Positions 26,375 through 37,496 of a stretch of 64,000 nt of DNA are shown here, in pieces. The position numbers and the translations under genes were made by a program. Every line of letters begins with the position of its first letter. Position 1 is the first letter of the stretch. The stretch is from positions 13,578,001 through 13,642,000 of the forward strand of contig OY540821.1 in the NCBI GenBank assembly GCA_961205875.1, read 5' to 3'. This DNA comes from Sialis fuliginosa (taxonomy: Eukaryota > Arthropoda > Insecta > Megaloptera > Sialidae). The notes beneath the pieces were generated by a model that did no database searches, was not told the origin of the DNA, and was given only the letters and a program-made list of their open reading frames with translations.

Positions 26375-26382
26375 ATAGTCAG

Positions 26383-26770
26383 CAGGGCTTCGAATCGTTA
26401 TTTTTTTCGTTTCGGTTTTCGTTCCGGTTCGAGTAAAAAAATATATTTCGGTTCGGTTCCGATTTTCGTTCCGCAAAAAATAACGGTTTTCCGGTTTTTT
26501 CGGTTCAGCTCCGAGTGATTAATTAAAAAAAAATTATTTGTATTAAAAAAAAATTTTCTACCATAATTTAGAATATTTTATGGTACTTGTATGATAGTCC
26601 GAACGACAATTGAAGTGGGGAATAAGATCATGTTAACGCGCGTATTTTAACATGTACTGAACCGTAAAAACCGTTATTTTTATTTCGGTTGTGTTCCGGT
26701 TTTCGTTCCGGCAAAAAATAACGGTTTTTCCGGTTTTTGGTTTTCGGTTCAGTTCCGGTTCGAAGCCCTG
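26383..26770. mobile_element. hAT-type MITE, CAGGGCTTCGAA ends, 8-bp TSD
   Basis: The element is 388 bp. The left end CAGGGCTTCGAA (26383-26394) is exactly inverted at 26759-26770. The eight bases ATAGTCAG lie directly at 26375-26382 and at 26771-26778. TIRs beginning CAGGG with an 8-bp TSD define a hAT insertion. Inside are many copies of a pyrimidine-rich word (TTCGGTTTTCGTTCCGG, AAAAAATAACGGTTTT) arranged as two long direct repeats at about 26444-26510 and 26685-26760, probably transposase-binding subterminal repeats. There is no transposase. A minus-strand frame at 26285-26476 is a shadow of the repeats. Confidence 0.92.
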
Positions 26771-26816
26771 ATAGTCAGGCAAAGCTCAAAGTTCTAAAAA
26801 TAATAATTTTTAATTA

Positions 26817-27880
26817 CAGTGAAACTTCGTTATAACGCTCTTGAGCAAATCGGATCAAAAATGTGTTAGAAACGAGATAGCGGGAAAAAATTAGAAAATA
26901 AATATTTTTAATTTTAATGTACTTATAATTTTATCATAATATAAAAGAAAAAATTACATACGAAATATAGATACTTTAATTCTTCGTAGAATACAATTTA
27001 TCAAACGTTCGACTATATATGGACTATGTTATGCAGTATGTAATGTATTAAATTATGTTTTCTAAAATAGGTATACCTAATATAATTTAATAGCAACACT
27101 TACTGCAAAAACTCTTTACTTTACACAAATGTATTTTTCTTTTTCGCACATTAAAAACGTTGTTAATCTCATGTTAACTGTTGTTTTTAAATGAATATAC
27201 CTATGTCCAATGTTTATTACAGTTTCGAGATAATTTAAGTTTTGCGTTTCAACATTTATGGGAACTCCATTCAACGACGAAATTACTATCGATTTGCCCA
27301 ATTCGAATTACTAATTCGTAGGGAAATTGAACTGTAATGAATATAATATGTTAAAAGGAAAAATAAGACTTGTATGAAATAGAAACTAATATTAGTTTTA
27401 GTTTTATTCCCTAAAAATTGGATGGACAATATTATCTAAATTAAATAGAATAAAATAAATAATTTAGTTTGCCATCGTTTCTCCCTTGAAAGAAATAATT
27501 AATAAATTAATGAACTAGCTCTAAACATAAACTTTTTTCCTCCATTTAACTGTGTTAACTATTCAAAAGTACATTATATATTACGTGATTTTATATTAAC
27601 ATGGAAGCTTTATTTGTAGCAGCTAGGAAGAATTTTCTAATCAAATTTTAATATCGAAATGTATTTTCATTAAATAGAAATACGTTTTGAAAATTTGTAT
27701 TTCATATCATCCCACGTTTCAGCCATGATCACCCCAAGGCAACATCTATTGCCTTCGAGTAATCGTAGTAAAGTGTTGAATAGAATACCCATAAACGATT
27801 TCATATAAATTTTCCTCCACTTCTATGAGCGACCGTTTTTTTTAGTAGCCATAGCTGGTCATTTTACAGAAGTTTAACTG
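26817..27880. mobile_element. pogo/Tc1-like element with TA target sites
   Basis: The left end TA|CAGTGAAACTTCGTTATAACG and the right end ...CAGAAGTTTAACTG|TA (ending 27880) form inverted ends with TA on both sides. CAGTNNAACNTCGTTATAACG is the classic pogo/Tigger-type terminus. A second right-type end, GAACTG|TA, stops at 27334 and has a GCAAATCG word at a similar distance as the left end, so the real unit may be 26817-27334 (about 518 bp), with a second partial copy beyond. No transposase motif was found in the interior. Confidence 0.6.
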
Positions 27881-28054
27881 TATTTAGGGTAAGAGAAAGA
27901 GGGTAACAAAGTGCACAACGTATCTCACAGCACCACAATAACAGTAATCCGTGCAAAATCTAATCAGCTACAGATTACTAGTCGCAGTTAATTCGAGTTA
28001 ACTCGTATAAGGTTTAGAATTGTGTCGGCGCCAACTCGATATCGGTTAGGGCAG

Positions 28055-28118
28055 TCCGGTTTTGAACCCACGCGCGCCAGGATGCGGGTTTCCAGGACGT
28101 GCGTCATCCTTTAGATCA
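28055..28118 (-). ncRNA. tRNA-derived SINE head, A and B boxes
   Basis: On the minus strand TGATCTAAAGGATGACGC (A-box region, complement of about 28101-28118) is followed 37 bases later by GTGGGTTCAAAACC (B-box region, complement of 28058-28071). The order and spacing are those of an internal polymerase III promoter, and the segment between is GC-rich (CCTGGAAACCCGC). The T stem does not pair properly, so it is not a functional tRNA. The body that follows (CCGATATCGAGTTGGCGCC) would be the SINE body. No second copy was found in this window. Confidence 0.45.
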
Positions 28119-28125
28119 AAGTAAT

Positions 28126-31100
28126 CGTTACGGGTCGTAACTTTAGTTTACGATGTGGACAAGCTATATCATCAAAATTATAACAAACATGAACCGGTAT
28201 AAAATGATTATTTAGGAAATTGAACATTTAAATTAAACGAAAGTCATTTTCACAGTTGTATTAAATAAATAAATTAATTAAATAAATGGTATTAAGCTGC
28301 AGCAACTCAGACGCCGCTCCGTTCTTCTAGCTAAATAAATAATATCGCTACACATATTTTTCTGTTAATATAAAATAATAACAAATATATTTTTTAAATC
28401 TATTATCTCATTAGTTTACTTTTAACGAAAAGAACATAAATTATGTATATAAGTAAATAATAATATTATTTACAAATTTAAAAATTGACAATAGTAAATA
28501 TCCGTTTCCGGTTTGTAAGATCTTTTTCAAAAAATATGGTAAAAATAGTCAGAATAAATTCAGGGAAGGTGAAAATAAATGAAAATACAAAATTAGAAAA
28601 AAATCGGCTATACTATATTTCTTCTAATGTTATTAATATATTTAATATATGTGGCAGTATAAAAATACGTAGATATACGAATTCTGTGATAATTGTTATT
28701 TTAAAAATGATTTAGTTAAGTGTATTAAAACCGACCTTTAAAAAGTATTTGAGTTGATAACAAAAACTTCTTGCATATATTTAAAAAGTCTTTTTAAAAA
28801 CCAATTAAATATATATCAAGTGCTTCGATACTTGAATATTGGATATTTTTTCATGGTAATTAAATATTGAAGAACCCTTGTAAGTATATAAGATTTTTTT
28901 TAACCACGAAGAATTTTAAAAATAAATAAAGCCAAAGAATTTTTACGATAATAAGGATCAGTCCTTAAATTTATTAAGAAAGTTGATTTTACGAGTTTGG
29001 AATACGTTTTTATAATTTTAACTTTCAAATAAAAATGAGTGATAGGTGAAAATCGCATATAATATTTTCTACATTATAAGTTGTGATGCGGTTATTATGG
29101 AATATAAGTGAAAAAATATGTAAAAGATAGCGCCAAAGTTCGAAAATAAGACGAGAAACTTTTGTGAAACTAATTTTACTTTTCTAAATAAAAAAGTTTT
29201 TAATAACGAATCGTATTATCACATTTCAGTTTTTCATTTTATTTTTCTTTATACCTATTTACGATATAGTACAACCAAGAATTATAAAATTATGCATTTC
29301 ATTTTTCAAAATTATATATTTTGTTACTTTACAATCTAAATTTTAACCGAACTAAATTTAATTTTTTAAATATTTCTACTTGAAAATAAGTCTATATATT
29401 CAAGTCTAGAACGATTAAAAATTTCAACGTTATTTTTATAATGTTTTGTATTTTTACATACTTATTTATACAAAACACAGTGTTATAAAACAGCATTGAT
29501 TTAAACATGTTAGAACAATCGGTTTATACTTTATACTGTAAAAATATGGAAATAAAAATAAATATTCGTCCTTTATTCCCTAATGCAACAAAAAGTGTCA
29601 TCAGCGTAAAAAAAACATTCGCTCGTCTCGGTTATTAATTGTTTCTGTGTGCAGCAAATTCCTAGAATGATCCATGTTGGCATTGGAAAATACTGGATGA
29701 CTGACAACGCAACTTTTTACACCCATTTATTTTAATGTATAAAATAAAAAGTTTACCAAAAACACATACAAAAATAAATTGATCAATACATTTTCGTTGA
29801 TAAAAACATTACTGATTTGTACGAATAATGAGTAAAAATAAACATGGAAAGATATTAGAAATTTATGTAATCAACGATATGTAAACAATTTAATAATCAA
29901 ATATAACTTAATTATGCGTAGGATATTGTAGAAGTCAACAATAATTAAATATTCATATCAAATTATTGTTTTATCGTTTTTTATAATCTAATTGATTTTT
30001 TTTACTTATTGTTAATTATCTTAAATGTAAATGAGTAAGTACCATTATGTAAGGGAAAGCGAAATCAGTGTATTAGTATAACAATTTTTTCTTTATCATA
30101 AACTAACTCTTCATCCGCGTTGTTTTCATTTTTATGAACATTAAATAATTTTATATATTATTTATTTTTTTAATGGAAAGGAAACAACCCCTTAAATTTA
30201 TTTTTTCTAGATCTAGGAGTTTGGACTGGGCGTTGGTGATTCAGTCACTTAGGACCAGTAATTAATAAGACAGATAATGCAGTATTAATTAATTAATTAA
30301 TTATATAAGAATAATCTAGAATAATAAATGTATGTTATTGTTCAGACTGCATAGAACTGTGGTAGCGAAAACAAGCATGTTAGAATAAAATAAAGTTTAT
30401 TTAAATTAAAAAGAACCAGTGTCTAAGTATACCTTTAAATATAACAGATGGTGGTTTTAATATAATTTTTAGTTTTAATCCACTCTACAGTAATTATTTT
30501 GTTCATTTTATTATCTATCTTTTATTCAGTATATTTATAAATCATTTTTTTCTAATAAATTTTTCTTAAAAATACATCATTTTTAAATTAAGAAATAGAA
30601 AAAAAAAAAAAATCGGTAGTTCTTGTACCTCGACACAGCCTTACAAAAATACATTTTTATACATCTTATACAAAACTCTTAAAACTAAATTCATAGTTAA
30701 TCCTTTCAACATATCAAAAAGTACTGAACTGACAAAAAAAACTCTAGTACAGTAATTGCGCACAAATTTTTTTTTTATATTTGTAAGTTATTGGTTTGAA
30801 ATATTTATTTTCGTTCAGTACCTACATGAATACCTGTGTAAGATGTATGCACATTGCACGTGTATGTTGCATATATTTATAAATCGTTTTATATCAAGAG
30901 CATTCATACATTTATAAGCACCTTAGAGCAATGCAATGAAGTATGACTAAATGCTGTAAATAGTACCTACAGAAATCAACCTAGTTTTCTAGTTCAATAC
31001 GTGCAATAAATTTTAAAAAATGTATACACTATTACATAAATAAAAAAACATCTGCTAAGTAAATGCACAGTGCTTCCTCGTGCTAAATTCATCAAAGGTA

Positions 31101-31502
31101 TTTTAATAAACAGCGATAAAGTATTCCCATTAATTTTTTTTCGTATATGTATTTTTTAATTATTTACAATTTCAATTTAAATCTAAATTTGTATCTTGCA
31201 AACGTCAATATGTAAAAGAAAATAGAAATTAAAAAAACAAATGACGATTTTATAAAACAAATTGAGATAAATCTTTGTAAGGGAATATTTTGCAACAAAT
31301 AGCTCAATTTGGTCTATTTGAATATATCTATACAAGACGTCTTTAATAATGATTCGTGAATTAATTACGTTTTCACCAAAATGGATCGAAACTTTATAGA
31401 CAACCTATATAAATAAAAGAAGTATCTTATATATCAGGTTTTTTTCATATAATCCTACTTATAACTATTTTTAAATAAACCTAAATTTGCTACCTCTTTA
31501 TA
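28126..31502. other. Long gene-free AT-rich stretch
   Basis: About 3.4 kb without a supported feature. An ATTAATTAATTAATTA run lies at 30286-30301. Plus-strand frames here are AT-driven. Confidence 0.55.
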
Positions 31503-31810
31503 TTTTTACTTCCATGTTCCGAAGGAAATGGAAGTATTGTAATACCATCGAAAAATCGTATCCGAGAAAATGACAAATTCTGATTGTACTAACTTCAAAA
31601 CGTAAAGAAAAGTTAATTTCCGCATGGCGGCTGTGCGTGTGTCTGTGTGTCTGTGCGGATGTAGAATTTTCTTTCGTTCACGATAACTACTGTAAAAATG
31701 CACCGATCTGAATTCTTTTTGGGGAAAATGTTTGTCTCAGTGAGTACTCCAGACCTATTGATTTTGGTGCTAATCGGATTAGGGGTTTTGGAAATATTTG
31801 CAATTTTGTA
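31503..31810 (+). repeat. Dispersed repeat with GTGTGTCTGTGTGTCTG core
   Basis: Starts TTTTTACTTCC and soon has GGAAGTATTG, then about 120 bases on a GTGTGTCTGTGTGTCTGTG core, then CGTTCACGATAACTACTGTA and GGTGCTAATCGGATTAG. The minus strand of 52985-53135 has the same order (TTACTTTC, GAAAGTATTG, GTGTGTCTGTCTGTAGACG), so both belong to one loose superfamily of insect repeats. Ends and class were not determined. Confidence 0.45.
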
Positions 31811-33100
31811 ACTTTTTTCGTCTAAAAAGTGAATATTGCGAGTATTATCTCACTAATTTTGATAAGATTTGGTACATTTGCAGTTCAATTGAATCTAAGG
31901 GACATTTATTATTTGTACGTGCCTAAATAGCCATTAAAGAGGTGAAAAACACACTTAAAATTTGAATTTTAAACACTAATATGTCATTAATTCATGTTTC
32001 CTTGGAAACAAATGCAACTAAATTCAAATTGTCAAATTAGTACGAATGTGTTTTATGTTTTTGACATTAGAAAACTAATATTTATATACAAATGGTAAAA
32101 AGAGCTGTAACTGTTGTAAGTATTTATGCTTTTTTAATGTATTACGATATATAGGTATATATATTCATAGTAGTAGGTTATATAAATAAAATATTTAAAA
32201 ATTATTTAAAAAGATAGATAGAACATGGAAGTCATGTATGGTTCTCCATACCGATATTTACATTTTACAATAATTGCAGTTTTTATCGGTATCAACACAG
32301 TTTGTTTATTGATTGTCAGATATACGTCCATAATATTCCAATCTTCAATACATGGTAAAATGTCCACAGCTCGATTTCACCGAACAGAGAATATATCAAA
32401 ACACCGATAATTTGATCTTAATTAGGTTGAAAAAAGTCAAAGTTACCATCCACTGTTGTAGCCAACTGTGGCGGTACTTTTTTATTGTCATTTATTCAGA
32501 CAGTGTTCGGGCAAAACAAAAAAACACAACAACGATAATTGTGTTATATAATGACCGAACCTAAAGCCGCCCGTTCACGTTAATATTTTTAAATCATCTT
32601 TTATTTAAAAAAAAGCTTTTATTATCTTGCTTGTTTAAAAATTATAACCAATTTTTTATATGGATTTTAGGTATTAGAAACGAGTAAATAGATAAACTAC
32701 CATTCAAAACTATTATTTTATATACAAATGTTACTTTTGATTTTATGTAGTTTTTTTAATAGAAAAAATAAGATTTGATAATTTATCGAGTCAAATATTT
32801 AAATTGTTTTGTTACAACTTTGACATATTAAAATTATCAATACGTTTAGCTTTGATCAATATATCAGAAAAATTTGTGACTAGCTCACTAAAAAAGTTTC
32901 ACTTCAAAAATACTAAAAAAAAATGTACCCGGAAATTCTTCATGCGGGAGCTACATCTATATAACTTTTTACTAAAGAATTTCCAGATACATGTCTATAT
33001 AAACTTTTTTAGTTGAAATAACTTCCTCAATCAACTGTTAAAGTTTTGGTGAGTCATAATATTCATATATATTCTAAATTCACTAATTTTTTTTAATGTA
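31811..33100. other. Gene-free stretch
   Basis: No gene supported. Two overlapping plus-strand frames at 32225-32564 have ordinary composition, one rich in hydrophobic residues; neither looks coding. Confidence 0.45.
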
Positions 33101-33101
33101 G

Positions 33102-33290
33102 GTGCAAAATTTCGCCTTAACTTTTAACAGTAGGAACACAAATTGTCTTGTGTATGGGCAGCGTAACTCGCTATTCCAATCCGCCGGACAGATTTTGATT
33201 TTTCAGAGAGAACATGCAGATAGAAAACCCAATTACCGAATGGTGGACTCACAAAATTGCATCAGTTTCCCTTGTTTATTAATGTTATAA
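33102..33290 (+). other. Weak candidate exon after a good splice acceptor
   Basis: A T-rich tract and AATGTAG end at 33101 and are followed by 62 open codons to TAA at 33290, in GC-richer DNA. The peptide has mixed composition (for example NSLFQSAGQILIFQREHADRKP). No domain is recognised. The nucleotide words GCGTAACTCGCTATTCCAATCC also have the flavour of dispersed insect repeats, so a repeat fragment is equally possible. Confidence 0.15.
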
Positions 33291-33291
33291 A

Positions 33292-33796
33292 TTTGTTGTT
33301 TGTGCTGTAATTGTCGGTAATTTTTGTGTATATTTCTGTAATTTTATTACAGCCATTCTGATACCGTAAATTATCACATTTTTTTTTATTTTACAACGAT
33401 GATGTATTTTTTTTATACATGCATTTAATTTACAATCGACATGAAATGAAAAATAATTAGATTTAATTTAATTGATTAAAAGATATTTAAATTATAATTT
33501 AAATTGGAATATTTGGAACAAATCCAAGATTGATAAACTGATAATTCAATTAAGAGGTGTTTTATATTTAATTTAATTTTTTCAAAATAAAGTATAATTG
33601 AATCGGTAAAGAAAATAAAAATAAATACCTTTTTTTAATTTTATTTACAAGACTCAGAAAGACATATTGATAATAAATTTTCTTGATTACATTCAATGTG
33701 TTTCATTTTATTTTAAATTTAAGCTTATTGTTAGCAGGCCTTATTATACCCACAAGTACTTTATTTATAAATAGATAAAAACAATCAACAGCCAAA
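33292..33796. other. Gene-free AT-rich stretch
   Basis: Nothing recognised. Confidence 0.6.
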
Positions 33797-34012
33797 CTAA
33801 TCAAAAACCGATTTTAATAGCACACAAAACAACGAAATAGAGTTGCAAGAACAAAGTGACGAAGAAGAGATGTGAAATCGACTTGGGGTAGCCGGGGACG
33901 CATTCTCTTGGGTATAATTCGCCTGTCCCGTGGAATAATGATAGCTACTGACGTACACCTGCCCGCGTACTGTTGACATCCTCTTCGTCACAGCAACGGT
34001 GATGGTGATGTT
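33797..34012 (-). other. Weak candidate exon in a GC-rich patch
   Basis: Minus-strand frame of 71 codons between stops, centred on a patch (33880-34030) whose GC is far above the surroundings. The peptide is rich in Ser, Thr and Tyr (VYVSSYHYSTGQANYTQ). A plus-strand frame over the same patch is also open for about 40 codons, so the strand is uncertain. No domain is recognised. The patch could be an exon, a regulatory element or an old insertion. Confidence 0.2.
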
Positions 34013-34030
34013 TCACGTCGCTGTCGCCAG

Positions 34031-35037
34031 GAGGCGCTCACGTTTATGTTTTTACGATGAATGTGTGTGATCTTATTCGGTCATGTGCGTCTACACGTCA
34101 ACACAAGTTGCATTTAAAGATGTATGGCAGTATGCTACGTATCTATTTTACTGGAGAAGTTAATCCTTAATATATGTAAAGTAAACACAAATGTTCAGAA
34201 TCGTTCAAAAGTAACTTTTATTTCATAATTAAATTTAATAGTTTATTTGTTTTAGTATTTATTAATTTATTTGTACGTAGCATAAGTAGTACCAAATGCA
34301 AAACTTAAAAGTATTATAAGGCAATTTTACCCCTATTAGAAGATAACGCGATAAACGTGTATTTTTATTTTAATAGAAAAGTATTTTGCTTATTCACCTT
34401 TTTAGGTTGGATTAAACAAAAACTTATCAGATTGAATATTATAGAAATTGGTATATTTGGTATTTTCTTGAACTTTTCTTATACCTATGTATATAAAAAA
34501 GATGAGTTTTACACACTCAAAATTAATGAGCCTCTATTTTCTATTCAGCTGCCTCCATTTTGCACTCACTTGTAAAAATAAATATTAAATTTATATCGCA
34601 CAAGTTGTACTCTTACATTATAAGTATTACATCCATTTTTTATTATATGAAATGACAATCAGTAAAAAAAATCATAAAAATCCAACGGAAATAGAACCTC
34701 AACATACATACATAAAAAAGTATTGCCAGATGCTCTATGTCCACCCCTCCCCCTTACATATGTACATATTTTTTCGTTCTATCTCTTTTTATAAAAATAT
34801 ACATCATTCACCTAAAACTACAAAATCCTATACGACATACGACATTTAAAATTGTTGATACAGTATAGTATATAATAAAATTAATTATGAATTACAAACA
34901 ATGCACTTAATCATTAGCAGGTTTTTTTACGTATGTTTTCATATTTACATAGAACATTGTAATCCTAAAGGGACGACGTATACGATTATACATACATACA
35001 CGTATATTCTCTCTCTTTATCACACACATACACAGAT
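34031..35037. other. Gene-free stretch upstream of the CpG island
   Basis: No gene recognised. A CTCTCT / CACACATACACA simple-sequence zone at 35010-35037 leads into the island. Confidence 0.45.
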
Positions 35038-35230
35038 AAATGCGCGTATTGGTCGAGAGTTATTTGGTTAGAATGCTGTTCACGTAGCGCGGACGGTTAT
35101 GGGCCGCCGCGTCCGTCATTTCGCCGCGGAATGGGTTTCGAAAGCGTACGTAATGGCGACGATTTGCCGCGAGGGCCCCGGGACCCCCGTGCGCCGCCCC
35201 CGCGGGACCGATTACTTTTCAACGCGATTA
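35038..35230. promoter_or_regulatory. CpG-dense island, possible promoter/first exon
   Basis: About 190 bases contain roughly 30 CpG dinucleotides, including runs such as CGCCGCGTCCG and GTGCGCCGCCCCCGCGGG, in a window that is otherwise AT-rich. This is the sharpest compositional break in the sequence. CpG-dense islands of this size in AT-rich insect DNA are often promoters or 5' exons of developmental genes; here that is inference. No TATA box or initiator can be assigned and the direction of transcription is unknown. Confidence 0.4.
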
Positions 35231-35269
35231 TTGAGTGCGAAAGAAACGTGTGCAATATTTATGTATTGA
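35099..35269 (+). other. Short frame in the CpG island
   Basis: ATG at 35099 opens 56 codons to TGA at 35269, beginning MGRRVRHFAAEWVSKAYV. A second frame starts at 35131 (MGFESVRNGDDLPRGPRDPR) and runs 121 codons into AT-rich DNA. A donor-like GTACGT at 35147 could end a first exon. In GC-rich DNA stops are rare in all frames, so openness alone proves little. Confidence 0.15.
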
Positions 35270-35572
35270 TTGACGTATCGATAAATGACAACTGTTATGA
35301 TCGATTGATATTTATTTATCAAATCAAATTAATAAGTAATTTAGATGTTCGGAAGGTATCGCGACTAAAAGCAGTTTTTGTAGATGTTCATTTTCTTTTT
35401 TTTATAAATCGTTGCATACTTGAATCCAATTTTTTAGTATTCAATCACATTATTTTTACCGTTGTTTTATTTCTAATTCACTTTATCCTTTACTAACCAA
35501 CATTGATCAATATTATAATATAATACGTATATATTTTGGTTTAAATGCCATGTTACACATACTGTTAAAAAC

Positions 35573-35727
35573 TAAAAAAATATTGCTTTCTTTCTTCTTT
35601 CAATTTGTAATTTTATTCTAATAGTATTGCAAACAAAATTTCATTACACGTAAAAAAATATTGCTTTCTTTCTTTTACCAATTTGTGATTATATTTTAAT
35701 AGCATAGCCAATAAAGTTTCTTCACAA
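35573..35727 (+). repeat. Tandem duplication, 77-bp unit, two copies
   Basis: TAAAAAAATATTGCTTTCTTTC begins each copy (35573 and 35651). The copies then share CAATTTGTAATTTTATTCTAATAG with several substitutions. Divergence suggests an old duplication. Confidence 0.85.
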
Positions 35728-35822
35728 ACTTGTTGATCTAAACGTCAAAATTTATTCAAGAAAAGGTAACCGCAAGCTTTCGATTCAAAGAATAAATTTT
35801 GACGTTAAGACAAACAAGTTTG
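35724..35822. repeat. 98-bp inverted repeat
   Basis: CAAACTTGTTGATCT...AACGTCAAAATTTATTC on the left pairs with GAATAAATTTTGACGTTAAG...CAAGTTTG on the right, about 34 bases per arm with a short loop near 35765-35785. It directly abuts the tandem duplication. It could be a small MITE or a hairpin. Confidence 0.75.
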
Positions 35823-35990
35823 TTTTTATTTATATTTAACGTCACTATTATATTATCATACTGTATATATACATTAATAAATTTCATTTAATATACTGGA
35901 ATTTCATCATAATCAACATTAATAACTGGTCAGCTTTATCACAGATGTTAATCCACACTGAACCCCCACATCAAAAGGTATATTCACAAA
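35823..35990. other. Spacer
   Basis: AT-rich; nothing recognised. Confidence 0.4.
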
Positions 35991-36167
35991 TCAACGATCC
36001 TCACAACGCCGCCACTGACATTTCAAACAATGGGTGTAATTTTCAAAGTTACGATCTGGGATGCCTTTGAAATAAAACACGACAGCGACATTATCCAGTT
36101 TATAATTTAATTTTGCGCGTCCATAAGGATCTTTCAGATCTATGTTGGCTTTGTTAATACCATTGTA
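35991..36167 (-). other. Candidate coding fragment, 58 codons, unrecognised
   Basis: Minus-strand frame between stops with protein-like composition: it contains NKANIDLKDPYGRAKLNYKL, then DNVAVVFYFKGIPDRNFENY, then THCLKCQWRRCEDR. The codons used are more varied and GC-richer than in neighbouring frames. There is no start codon at its head, so it would be a 3'-terminal exon or a pseudogene piece; no convincing acceptor is seen just upstream on its strand. No family is recognised. Confidence 0.25.
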
Positions 36168-36807
36168 TTATCAGCACAGTTAAGAGGCCATACACAATGT
36201 AAAGTAGGCACCTAACGGAGGTTCCGGCTCATGTGCGAATCAAAGCCAGTGGCGGGTCATTGTCGTAATCAAGGACTGAAGTTTTATAAACAATCTGTCC
36301 TCTGTTAAAAGATTAAGTAGATTTGGGTTCAAAATATCATGTTTAATATCAAAGAACAAGGGATAAAGTACACACTCAATAGCAACACTGCTATAAATGA
36401 AAATCAAAGGAATGTGTGGATTTACAAGTGGCTATTATCATGTGATACTGAATTTTATATATGTATAGTGTATTCCAAGTTGATTAAACTATAGGAAATT
36501 TAACATAGAAATGAAAGAAAACTTAGCAAAATTAATACTCAATAAATAAAAAATAGCATGGTTTTTTAATGCAAACATACCAAGAACTCGAGATAAACAT
36601 TCAATCTTTGTAATTTGCAAAAAAAGTCATACCTTTGAATAAAATAATTAAAATAAGTACAACCGATTATTATAATAAAATATGTCAGTTGCAGCTACTG
36701 TGGCGCTTCTCGGTGGATATTTTTTTAACTATCAAATATTTCACAATCCTTTTTTTTATAAATTAATAATAAAGGTTTTATATTGTCTTTAAAAGTACTT
36801 AAGTATT

Positions 36808-36933
36808 AATTGATTAACAGAGAAACGTCTATTTGGAACTATCATCTCTTATACACACGACTCTGGGATAATATGAATGGAAATGACAATAGTGACATTT
36901 AAGAAAATATGGCCGCCGTAAAATTTTGGTAAC
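36808..36933 (+). repeat. Dispersed repeat family E, copy 1
   Basis: Shares AACAGAGAAACGTCTATT at its start and TGACATTT.A.AAAATATGGC with CGCC at its end with 38880-39043. The intervening sequence differs in length. Confidence 0.6.
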
Positions 36934-37190
36934 ATTTTTACACCTTTATGATCTAGGAAGTTTTAAATGATTCTTTATTGAAGTTAAAAAGAAAACACTA
37001 TTGACTAAATTAAAATTTACCGGTAAGTTTCGATGCGGAATTTGATACTAATGTTAAATTTCGTATTGTAGGTAATTATAATTTTGTTTTTCTCCATTCT
37101 GTGAACAATTTCCTAAATATGTATTTTTTCAGAAACGCGAATTCACATATACTTCATTTCATACTTGTTGTTCTGGTTGTCCAGATTTAA

Positions 37191-37496
37191 ATAAGCACTC
37201 TCCTTAACACGGAACCGCTACTGAATGATGGTAAGGGGGAAGGAGACGTACCACCGACCGCTGCCATTGAGAATTACCCGCCCATAATTCATCAGTGTTT
37301 GTCGGACAGTGCGCTGGCCATTTGCGAGACCGACCATAATAAATATGTCCACGCGAAATACTTCCTTCGAGCAGTTGGGATTCCTACCACGGGAACATAT
37401 GCTGAGGATTACGGCGTGTTGTATCAACTATTGTTCCGCCTTTTTATTGCTACTGCTACTGACAACATGTACTTTATTGGATTTTGTAAAATATAA
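37191..37496 (+). other. Candidate coding fragment, 101 codons, unrecognised
   Basis: Open from after a TAA at 37188 to TAA at 37494. The GC-rich part 37205-37440 encodes a protein-like stretch including EGDVPPTAAIENYPPIIHQC, SALAICETDHNKYVHAKYF and VGIPTTGTYAEDYGVLYQLL. The last 25 codons, in AT-rich DNA, are less convincing, so the coding part may stop near 37440. An overlapping minus-strand frame (37218-37427) is the main rival. No ATG, acceptor or known domain supports it. It could be an exon, a pseudogene or a relic of an inserted sequence. Confidence 0.28.

Noticed and set aside
26285-26476. Minus-strand Arg/Thr/Glu-rich frame
   Set aside because: Shadow of the CGGTTTTCG repeats of the hAT MITE.
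36013-36260. CGCCACTG and CAGTGGCG words as possible hAT ends
   Set aside because: They face outward rather than inward, so they do not bound one element, and the first overlaps the candidate coding fragment.
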